Assembly (NCBI GenBank): GCA_964503275.1
Contig: CAZCZO010000011.1
Location: 1-64,000, forward strand
Source of the DNA: DASRAP01 sp964503275
GTDB lineage: Bacteria; Gemmatimonadota; Gemmatimonadetes; Gemmatimonadales; Gemmatimonadaceae
Length of the DNA stretch: 64,000 bases
Direction of reading: 5' to 3'
The notes under the pieces were generated by a model. That model was not told where the DNA came from, made no database searches, and worked only from the letters and a program-made list of their open reading frames with translations. Positions within the stretch are counted from its first letter, which is position 1; every line of letters starts with the position of its first letter. Made by a program: the position numbers and the translations under genes. Positions 25,476 to 32,314 of the stretch are shown here, in pieces.

Positions 25476-25759
25476 CAGGCCCCCGACGGCTCGGGCGGAT
25501 ACAGATACTCGTCATGCCGGGCCGAATAGTCCGTCGGCAGCTCGGCGACCTCATCCAGCGCACCGATCAGGGCATCCAGCGACGCGCCCGGCGCCTGCTC
25601 GGCCACCGTGCGCTGCCCGTACTGTCGCAGCGCGTAGCGTAGCACCTCCGTCCGCGGAATCCCCTCGGCGTGCGCGATCGAATCGAGCAGGGCGCGATCG
25701 GGCTGATCCAGGTACACCTGGACCGGCTCTCGAACCTGCCCACGCACTTTCTTCGTCAT
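25475..25759 (-). CDS. Ribbon-helix-helix antitoxin
   Basis: 94-residue protein with an N-terminal RHH-like DNA-binding segment (EPVQVYLDQPDRALLDSIAHAEGIPRTEVLRYALRQYG, about residues 11-47) and an acidic C-terminal tail (DALIGALDEVAELPTDYSARHDEYLYPPEP) suited to cover the PIN toxin. ATG 25759 is chosen over an in-frame TTG 15 bases upstream because GGAGAG stands 5-6 bases before it. An inverted repeat 18 bases upstream is the probable autoregulatory operator. Confidence 0.82.
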   Translation of the reverse strand: MTKKVRGQVREPVQVYLDQPDRALLDSIAHAEGIPRTEVLRYALRQYGQRTVAEQAPGASLDALIGALDEVAELPTDYSARHDEYLYPPEPSGA

Positions 25760-25776
25760 AATCTCTCCGTACAATT

Positions 25777-25798
25777 TACATTCAACACTCTGAATGTA
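25777..25798. promoter_or_regulatory. Palindromic operator upstream of the antitoxin gene
   Basis: TACATTCA - 6-base spacer - TGAATGTA, a perfect 8-base inverted repeat immediately upstream of the toxin-antitoxin operon in AT-rich DNA. RHH antitoxins normally bind such sites to repress their own operon. Confidence 0.65.
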
Positions 25799-25837
25799 GC
25801 ATTATATGTGCGCCCGTCAAGCCCGACACCATCAGCA

Positions 25838-27874
25838 CTACCGCCGGACCAGGGTCAGGATCGAGTACACGGCACAGGCGACCCCCTCCGCGTCGCGGAC
25901 CTCCACATCCCACTCGACCACGCCCTGTGGGACCCCGTCAGGGCCGACATCCTTCGCCGTCTTGCGCTTGACGGTCAACCGCACGTGGATCGTGTCGCCC
26001 GGATACACCGGCTTCGTGAACCGCAGGCCCTCCAGTCCGTAATTTGCCATCACCGGACCGAAAGTCGGCTCCACGAACAGCCCCGCCGCCGCCGACACGA
26101 GGAAATAGCCGTGCGCCACGCGGCCCGTGAAGATGCCATGGGCCCGGGCGTCCTCGTCGCTCATGTGCGCGTAGAACGTGTCGCCGCTCAACGCGGCGAA
26201 GCGCTCCACATCCTCGAGCGTGATGGTACGCGACGGCGTCACCAAGGTGTCACCGACCTCCAGCTCGTCAAAATGCTTCCGGAAGGGATGGATCGGGTCC
26301 ACCCGCTCCTCCGCGCCCTTCGTCCACTCGCGGGTGATCGCCGTCAACATCGTCGGCGAGCCCTGCACCGCCGTCCGTTGCATGTAGTGCAACACGCCGC
26401 GCACGCCGCCCATCTCCTCACCACCGCCGGCGCGGCCCGGCCCCCCATGGATCAGGTTGGGCAGCGGCGAGCCGTGCCCCGTGCTCTCCTTGGCGCAGTG
26501 TCGGTCCAGGACCAGCAAGCGCCCATGGTAGGGCGCGACGCCCAGCACCAGCTCGCGCGCGACAGCGGGGCTCGCCGTCACCACCGACCCGACCAGAGAG
26601 CCACGACCCAACTTGGCGATCGCCACCGCCTCTCCAAGTTCGCGGTACGGCATCACCGTGTTCACCGGGCCGAAGGCCTCCGTGTCGTGCGGCTCATGCT
26701 GCACCAAGGGCTCCTCGCAGAGCAGCAGCTGCGGCGCGAAGAAGCAGCCGTCATCGTAGCTCGCGCCGACCAACTCCTGCCCGCTCCCGTCGTAGACCAG
26801 CCGGGCCCCGCGGGCGATGGTCGCCGCCGCCGTGCCCACATCGCGCACCTGACCCTTGCTGGCCAGCGGCCCCATGCGCACGCCGTCGGCGGCGGGGTCG
26901 CCCATCGTGGTACTCGCCAGCCGCGCACTGAGGGCCGCGACCACCGCCTCGACCAGCGGCGCCGGCACGATCGTCCGGCGGATCGCCGTGCACTTCTGCC
27001 CGGCCTTGGTCGTCATCTCGCGCACGACCTCCTTCACGAAGAGGTCGAACTCCGGGGTGCCCGGGGCCGCATCGGGCCCCAGGATGCAGCAGTTCAGCGA
27101 GTCGGCCTCCATCGTGAAGCGCACCGAGTTCGCCGTCACCTGTGGCGAGCGCTTGAGCATCTGCCCCGTGGCCGCCGAGCCGGTGAACGCGATCGCGTCC
27201 TGTTCGGTGACATGCTCCAGCAGATCCCCCGCGCTGCCGCAGATCAGTTGGATCGCGCCCGCAGGGAAGATCCCCGACGCCACCATCTCGCGGACCATCG
27301 CCTCGGTCAGGTAGCTCGTCGCGGTCGCGGGCTTCACGATGCACGGCACCCCCGCGAGGATGGCCGGCGCCATCTTCTCGAGCATGCCCCAGCAGGGGAA
27401 GTTGAACGCGTTGATGTGGATGGCGGCGCCCTCGAGCGGCGTGCAGATGTGCCGCCCCACGAAGGTCCCGCCCTTGGACAGCGGCTCGGTGGGGCCTTCC
27501 ACGTACACCGTCTCGTTCGGGAACTCGCGACGCCCGCGGCTCGCATACGCGAAGAAGGTGCCGATGCCGCCTTCGATGTCCACCCACGAATCGCTCTTCG
27601 TCGCACCGGTCGCCGCGCTCACGGCATAGAACGCATCCTTGCACTCCATCAGATGCTTGGCCATGGCCTTGAGCATCGCGGCGCGCTGGTGGAAGGTCAT
27701 CGCGCGCAGCGTCGGACCCCCGACCGTCCTCGCGTATCGCAGCATGCCGTCGAAGTCGAGTCCGCCGCTGCTGGCCTCAGCGACCGGCGCACCGGTCACG
27801 GCGTGATACAACGTCGTGCCCTTGCCGGTGCCCGTGACCCAGCGACCTTCGGCGTAGTTCTGCAGTAGCGTCAT
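25838..27874 (-). CDS. paaZ: PaaZ: oxepin-CoA hydrolase / 3-oxo-5,6-dehydrosuberyl-CoA semialdehyde dehydrogenase
   Basis: 678-residue bifunctional ring-opening enzyme of aerobic phenylacetate degradation (E. coli PaaZ is 681). The N-terminal 520 residues are an aldehyde dehydrogenase: AFNFPCWG, FTGSAATGQ, MEADSLN, and catalytic Cys in TTKAGQKCTAIRR. The C-terminal 150 residues are a MaoC-like hydratase with ALSGDTFYAHMSDEDARAHGIFTGRVAHGYFL carrying the catalytic Asp/His. It opens the oxepin-CoA ring and oxidises the aldehyde. ATG 27874 overlaps the paaY stop by 4 bases. Last gene of the paa operon. Confidence 0.95.
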   Translation of the reverse strand: MTLLQNYAEGRWVTGTGKGTTLYHAVTGAPVAEASSGGLDFDGMLRYARTVGGPTLRAMTFHQRAAMLKAMAKHLMECKDAFYAVSAATGATKSDSWVDIEGGIGTFFAYASRGRREFPNETVYVEGPTEPLSKGGTFVGRHICTPLEGAAIHINAFNFPCWGMLEKMAPAILAGVPCIVKPATATSYLTEAMVREMVASGIFPAGAIQLICGSAGDLLEHVTEQDAIAFTGSAATGQMLKRSPQVTANSVRFTMEADSLNCCILGPDAAPGTPEFDLFVKEVVREMTTKAGQKCTAIRRTIVPAPLVEAVVAALSARLASTTMGDPAADGVRMGPLASKGQVRDVGTAAATIARGARLVYDGSGQELVGASYDDGCFFAPQLLLCEEPLVQHEPHDTEAFGPVNTVMPYRELGEAVAIAKLGRGSLVGSVVTASPAVARELVLGVAPYHGRLLVLDRHCAKESTGHGSPLPNLIHGGPGRAGGGEEMGGVRGVLHYMQRTAVQGSPTMLTAITREWTKGAEERVDPIHPFRKHFDELEVGDTLVTPSRTITLEDVERFAALSGDTFYAHMSDEDARAHGIFTGRVAHGYFLVSAAAGLFVEPTFGPVMANYGLEGLRFTKPVYPGDTIHVRLTVKRKTAKDVGPDGVPQGVVEWDVEVRDAEGVACAVYSILTLVRR

Positions 27875-28470
27875 CGTCCTCTCGTCTCCTTCCACGTCTT
27901 GAGCACGGCCGACTGCACGGGGCGGTCGGCGGGGATCTCCCGCAGCGGCTCCACCGGCCGCCACGAGGCCCGCATCGCGGCGGGCAGTTGTTGATACAGC
28001 GCCGTGCCGTCCTGCTTCCAGGCCAGCATCGCGTCGCTCACGTCCTTCACGATCTTCGCGGGATTGCCCACCACCACACTGCGCGGCGGGATCTGCATCT
28101 CGGCCGGCACGAAGCTCAGCGCGCCGACGATGCTGCCCGCGCCCACGACGGCGTTGTCCATGATCACGGCGTTCATCCCCACCAACACGTCGGCGCCGAT
28201 GTGCGCCCCATGGATGATCGCCCCGTGGCCGATGTGCGCCGAGGTCTCCAGCACCACCGTCACGCCAGGGAACATGTGGATCGTACAGTTCTCCTGCACG
28301 TTGCAGCCATCCTCGATGACGATGCCGCCCCAGTCGCCGCGGATCGCCGCGCCGGGGCCCACGTACACATCGCGCCCGATGATCACGTTGCCCGTGACCG
28401 CGGCGTGCGGATGGATGAATGCCGACTCGTGCACCACCGGCACGAAGTCGTCGAACGCGAAGCAGGCCAC
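27871..28470 (-). CDS. paaY: PaaY: hexapeptide-repeat (gamma-carbonic-anhydrase-like) thioesterase of phenylacetate pathway
   Basis: 199-residue left-handed beta-helix protein with hexapeptide repeats (HPHAAVTGNVIIGRDVYVGPGAAIRGDWGGIVIEDGCNVQENCTIH). Metal-binding His residues lie in CTIHMFPG and SAHIGHGAIIHGAHIGADV. PaaY proteins hydrolyse dead-end CoA esters in phenylacetate catabolism. It starts 3 bases after the paaJ stop and overlaps paaZ by 4 bases. Confidence 0.9.
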   Translation of the reverse strand: MACFAFDDFVPVVHESAFIHPHAAVTGNVIIGRDVYVGPGAAIRGDWGGIVIEDGCNVQENCTIHMFPGVTVVLETSAHIGHGAIIHGAHIGADVLVGMNAVIMDNAVVGAGSIVGALSFVPAEMQIPPRSVVVGNPAKIVKDVSDAMLAWKQDGTALYQQLPAAMRASWRPVEPLREIPADRPVQSAVLKTWKETRGR

Positions 28471-28473
28471 GGC

Positions 28474-29685
28474 CTAGACCCGCTCGAGGACCAGCGCGAA
28501 GCCCTGCCCCACGCCGATGCACATGGTGCACAGCGCGTAGCGGCCACCGCGCCGATGCAGTTCGCGCGCCGCGGTCAGCGCCAGGCGCGCGCCACTCATC
28601 CCCAAGGGATGCCCCAGCGCGATGGCTCCCCCGTTCGGATTCACCCGCGGGTCGTCCTCGGCCACACCGAGTTCCCGCAGCGAGGCCACGACCTGCGCGG
28701 CGAAGGCTTCGTTGAGTTCGATGAGATCGAGCTGATCCAATGTCAGGCCCGCGAGCGCGAGGACGCGCTGTGTCGCCGGCACCGGGCCGATGCCCATGAC
28801 GCGCGGCTCCACGCCCGCGGCGGCAGCGGCCACGATGCGCGCGATCGGGGCGAGCCCATGGGTGACGACGGCACGCTCCGACGCGACCAGCAGCGCGGCG
28901 GCCCCATCGTTGAGGCCCGAGGAGTTCCCCGCGGTCACCGAGCCCTGCCCGTCGTGCCGGAAGGCCGGCTTGAGCTTGGCCAACGCGTCGAGGGTCGTGT
29001 CGGGGCGCGGGAACTCGTCGCGGTCCACCACGCGCGGATCGCCCTTGCGCTGTGGCACCGACACCGGCACGATCTCCTCGGCGAAACGCCCGTCGTGCTG
29101 CGCGGCCGCGGCCTTGATCTGCGACCGCAGCGCGAAGTGATCCTGCGCCTCGCGCGAGATGCCGAATCGCTCGGCGACGTTCTCGGCGGTCTCCCCCATC
29201 TGGTCCACGCCGAACTTCGCCTTGAACACAGGGTTCACGAAGCGCCAGCCGAGCGCGGTGTCGTAGAGCTGCATGTCGCGGCCGAACGGCGTGGCGCTCT
29301 TGCTCAGCGCGTACGGCGCGCGCGTCATCGATTCGACCCCACCGGCGACGTACAGCTCGCCCTCCCCGCTCTTGATGCCGCGGGCGGCGCCGGCGACCGC
29401 GCTCAGTCCCGATGCACACAGCCGGTTGATGGTCTCGCCCGGTACGCTCACGGGCAGCCCCGCCAGCAACGACGCCGAGCGTGCGATGTTGCGATTGTCC
29501 TCGCCCGCCTGGTTCGCACACCCGAGGAGGACGTCGGTGATCGCGGCGGTATCGAGCGACGGGTGCCGCGCGACCAGCGCGGCGATCACATGGGCCGCGA
29601 GATCGTCGGGGCGGACGGCGCTCAGCGCGCCGCCGAACGAACCGATCGGCGTGCGTACGCCGTCGATCAAGAAGGCATCAGTCAC
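28474..29685 (-). CDS. paaJ: PaaJ: 3-oxoadipyl-CoA / 3-oxo-5,6-dehydrosuberyl-CoA thiolase
   Basis: 403-residue thiolase. The acylated Cys is in ETINRLCASGLSAV; NEAFAAQVVAS, GGAIALGHPLGMSGAR (His) and the second active Cys in YALCTMCIGVGQG are all present. It performs the two thiolytic steps of the lower phenylacetate pathway, giving acetyl-CoA and finally succinyl-CoA. GTG start at 29685 overlaps the paaI stop (GTGA). Best fit is the PaaJ/PcaF group, from its length and operon context. Confidence 0.93.
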   Translation of the reverse strand: MTDAFLIDGVRTPIGSFGGALSAVRPDDLAAHVIAALVARHPSLDTAAITDVLLGCANQAGEDNRNIARSASLLAGLPVSVPGETINRLCASGLSAVAGAARGIKSGEGELYVAGGVESMTRAPYALSKSATPFGRDMQLYDTALGWRFVNPVFKAKFGVDQMGETAENVAERFGISREAQDHFALRSQIKAAAAQHDGRFAEEIVPVSVPQRKGDPRVVDRDEFPRPDTTLDALAKLKPAFRHDGQGSVTAGNSSGLNDGAAALLVASERAVVTHGLAPIARIVAAAAAGVEPRVMGIGPVPATQRVLALAGLTLDQLDLIELNEAFAAQVVASLRELGVAEDDPRVNPNGGAIALGHPLGMSGARLALTAARELHRRGGRYALCTMCIGVGQGFALVLERV

Positions 29686-30158
29686 GAGGCGGTGGGCTCA
29701 GGGAAGTGTGGCTTGGGCGTGTGATAGACGGTCCCGCGGAAGTGCCCCACCGCGACGTCATGCTGGTTCGACACGGTGATGTCGACGAACGAGACCTTCG
29801 ACGACCGGCTCTGGACCTGCGCCCGCGCGGTGAGCGTGTCGCCGACACGCACCGCGACGGGGAACGAGATGCTGCAGTCCAGAGCCACCGAGACCGTGCC
29901 CCCCGTGTTGGTGGCGAAGGCCAGCGCCGAGTCCGCGAGCGAGAACGTGATGCCGCCATGCGCGATGCCGAAGCCGTTGACCATCTCGTCGCGCACGGTC
30001 ATCAGGACCACGCTGCGGCCCGGGGCGATCTCGAGCACCTGCAGACCCAGCCACGCGGAGTACCGATCGTGCGCGAGCATCTGCTGCACCACGCGCTCGG
30101 CGAGTGCCTGCGCGGCATCCGGCGCAGCGGCCTCGGCATCGCGCGGCGTCTCACTCAT
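29682..30158 (-). CDS. paaI: PaaI: hydroxyphenylacetyl-CoA thioesterase
   Basis: 158-residue hotdog thioesterase with the signature NGFGIAHGGITFSLADSALAFATN, containing the catalytic Asp on the central helix, and SISFPVAVRVGDTLTARAQV. It salvages CoA from blocked aryl-CoA intermediates. ATG 30158 overlaps the paaH stop by 4 bases, and its own stop overlaps paaJ. Confidence 0.92.
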   Translation of the reverse strand: MSETPRDAEAAAPDAAQALAERVVQQMLAHDRYSAWLGLQVLEIAPGRSVVLMTVRDEMVNGFGIAHGGITFSLADSALAFATNTGGTVSVALDCSISFPVAVRVGDTLTARAQVQSRSSKVSFVDITVSNQHDVAVGHFRGTVYHTPKPHFPEPTAS

Positions 30159-31390
30159 GGGAGCAAGGGATGGCCCAGCGTGGCCGCGCGCCGCAGGTAG
30201 CGCGAAGCACGATAGCGGTCCTCGCGGTACTCATCGGCGAGGCGGTCGAGCGTCGCGAGGACCTCCGCCGGACCGAGCGCATCACCCCACGCGAGCAGGC
30301 CCTGCGGGTAGTTCACGCCGTTGGTCATTGCGAGCTCGACGTCGTCCGGCGTCGCGACCCCGAGGTACACCGCTTCGCAGGCCTCGTTGATGAGCATCGC
30401 GACCACGCGCTGGACGATGGCCTCACCGAGGGCGCGGTCCTCGGTCGGCACCGGTGTGGGCGCGTCGGGGGCATGATCGTAGAAGCCGCGGCCGGTCTTC
30501 CGGCCCAAGCGCCCGGCCTGCACCAGGCGCTGCTGCGTGAGCGATGGCCGGTAGCGTGGATCGTGGAACATGGCCGCGTACACCGCGCTGGTGACCGCGA
30601 AGTTCACGTCGTGACCGATCAGGTCCATCAGCTCGAACGGGCCCATCTTGAACCCGCCGATGCTGCGCAGGGCCCAATCGATGGTCGCACAATCGGCGAT
30701 GCGTTCCTCGAGCACGCGGATGGCCTCGCCGTAGAACGGGCGCGCCACGCGATTCACGATGAACCCCGGGGTGTCGCTGGCGATGACCGGCCGCTTGCCC
30801 CACGCGCGCATCCACTCCGCGAGACGCTGCGGATGGCCCGGGTCATCGTCGGGCAGCGGGTCGATACCAGGGATCACCTCGACCAGAGGCATCAGCGTGG
30901 CCGGGTTGAAGAAGTGCAGCCCCACCACCCGCTCGGGACGCGGACTCGCGGCCCCGATGGCCGCGATGCTCAGCGAGCTCGTGTTCGAGGCGAGCACGGC
31001 GCTCGGCGCGAGCATCGGCTGGAGCCGGGCGAACAGCGCCTGTTTGGCGTCGAGCCGCTCGACGATCGCTTCGATGACCAGCGCGCAGTCCGCGAACGCC
31101 GAGAGGTCCTCCACGCCGGTGTGGTAGCGGATCCGAGCCAGCACGGCAGCCGCCTCGTCGGCACCGAGGCGGTCTTTCTCGACCTCGCGCTGCAACGCCT
31201 GCGTGTGCTGGGCGCGGGCGCGCTCCACGGCGGCAGCGGCCGCGTCGGCGAGCAACACCGGATGCCCCGCGCGTGCGGCCACCTGCGCGATCCCAGCGCC
31301 CATCGCGCCGGCACCGATGACGCCGACCGTGCGCGTACCCGCGAAGGCTGCACGCGCCGCGTCCCCGTCTGCCGCGCCGGCACCGTGCAT
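30155..31390 (-). CDS. paaH: PaaH: 3-hydroxyadipyl-CoA dehydrogenase
   Basis: 411-residue 3-hydroxyacyl-CoA dehydrogenase. NAD site VGVIGAGAMGAGIAQVAARAGH; SNTSSLSIAAIGAASPRPERVVGLHFFNPA contains the catalytic His; DTPGFIVNRVARPFYGEA follows, and a C-terminal 3HCDH helical domain has GPFELMDLIGHDVNFAVT. The partial second C-terminal domain (ALGEAIVQRVVAMLINEACEA) is as in PaaH. ATG 31390 lies 2 bases after the paaG stop. Confidence 0.93.
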   Translation of the reverse strand: MHGAGAADGDAARAAFAGTRTVGVIGAGAMGAGIAQVAARAGHPVLLADAAAAAVERARAQHTQALQREVEKDRLGADEAAAVLARIRYHTGVEDLSAFADCALVIEAIVERLDAKQALFARLQPMLAPSAVLASNTSSLSIAAIGAASPRPERVVGLHFFNPATLMPLVEVIPGIDPLPDDDPGHPQRLAEWMRAWGKRPVIASDTPGFIVNRVARPFYGEAIRVLEERIADCATIDWALRSIGGFKMGPFELMDLIGHDVNFAVTSAVYAAMFHDPRYRPSLTQQRLVQAGRLGRKTGRGFYDHAPDAPTPVPTEDRALGEAIVQRVVAMLINEACEAVYLGVATPDDVELAMTNGVNYPQGLLAWGDALGPAEVLATLDRLADEYREDRYRASRYLRRAATLGHPLLP

Positions 31391-31392
31391 GG

Positions 31393-32184
31393 CTAGCGCC
31401 CCTTGTACACGGGGGCGCGCTTCTCGAGGAAGGCCTTCACGCCCTCGGCGTAGTCCGCGGTGCGGCCGGCCTGATGCATACAGTCGGCCTCGACCTCGAG
31501 CTGTTGGTCCAGCGAGTTGGCCCACGAGGCATTCATCGCCCGCTTGGTCAGGCCGAACCCGCGTGTGGCTTGCGTCGCCAACCGGTGCGCGAGCTGCCGC
31601 ACGGTCTCCTGCAAGTGACTGAGTGGCACCACATCCCAGATCAGCCCCCAGTCCTTGGCCTGCTCGGCGGACATCTTCTCGGCCAGGAAGAACATCCCGG
31701 TGGCCCGCTGCGAGCCCACGAGTCGCGGCACGAAGAAGGTGCCGCTGGTGTCAGGGATCAGGCCGAGCTTGCTGAAGGACTCGACGAAGGTGGCTTCCTG
31801 GGCCGCGATCGTGAGGTCGCAGGCGAAGGCGAGGTTGGCCCCGGCCCCGGCGGCCACGCCATTCACGGCGCAGATCACGGGCTTCTCGAGCGTGCGGATC
31901 GCGCGGATGATCGGGTTGTACGAGTCCCGCACGATCTCGGAGATGTCGGGCATCGGCTCGCCGTCGGCGGGCAGGGCCTCGCTGAGATCTTGGCCCGCGC
32001 AGAAGCCGCGTCCGGCGCCCGTGATGACCACCACACGGATGGCCTCGTTCTCGCCGGCGCGGCGCAGCGCGGCTTGCATCTCGCGCGCCATCGGGCGCGT
32101 GAAGGAATTGAGGACGTCGGGCCGGTTGAGCGTGATGGTGAGCACGCCATCGGCGACATCGGTCAGGATCATTTGTCCGGTCAT
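31393..32184 (-). CDS. paaG: PaaG: 1,2-epoxyphenylacetyl-CoA isomerase (enoyl-CoA hydratase/isomerase family)
   Basis: 263-residue crotonase-fold enzyme: ITLNRPDVLNSFTRPMAREM, VVVITGAGRGFCAGQDLSE, VICAVNGVAAGAGANLAFACDLTIAA and the isomerase segment FSKLGLIPDTSGTFFVPRLVG, whose D residue matches the PaaG active site. It isomerises the ring epoxide to oxepin-CoA. First gene of the leftward paa operon. TATCTT stands 6 bases before ATG 32184 and there is no Shine-Dalgarno. Confidence 0.93.
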   Translation of the reverse strand: MTGQMILTDVADGVLTITLNRPDVLNSFTRPMAREMQAALRRAGENEAIRVVVITGAGRGFCAGQDLSEALPADGEPMPDISEIVRDSYNPIIRAIRTLEKPVICAVNGVAAGAGANLAFACDLTIAAQEATFVESFSKLGLIPDTSGTFFVPRLVGSQRATGMFFLAEKMSAEQAKDWGLIWDVVPLSHLQETVRQLAHRLATQATRGFGLTKRAMNASWANSLDQQLEVEADCMHQAGRTADYAEGVKAFLEKRAPVYKGR

Positions 32185-32190
32185 CCAAGA

Positions 32191-32196
32191 AAGATA
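32191..32196 (-). promoter_or_regulatory. -10-like TATCTT of the paa operon
   Basis: TATCTT (minus strand) ends 6 bases before paaG ATG 32184. It is the clearest member of the leaderless promoter set. The 130-base divergent spacer to the E1 gene holds no obvious PaaR/PaaX operator. Confidence 0.5.
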
Positions 32197-32301
32197 CCGA
32201 GGACACGGGACCTGTGCCCTCGCGCTGGTGGAGGCGTGGCGGCGGCGCGCAGGCGCCGCCGGCGGGGACCTCCAGCCCTCCCGTTGCGGGTGGCATGGCC
32301 G

Positions 32302-32307
32302 CACATT
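32302..32307 (+). promoter_or_regulatory. -10-like CACATT before the E1 fusion gene
   Basis: CACATT ends 7 bases before ATG 32315. The same CACATTTC string precedes the starts at 1724 and 49932. Confidence 0.35.
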
Positions 32308-32314
32308 TCGAGGA

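Noticed and set aside
25670..29724. Two long plus-strand open frames antisense to the paa operon (732 and 578 codons)
   Set aside because: They are low-complexity Arg/His-rich shadows of paaZ, paaY and paaJ; no start signal or homology is recognisable.
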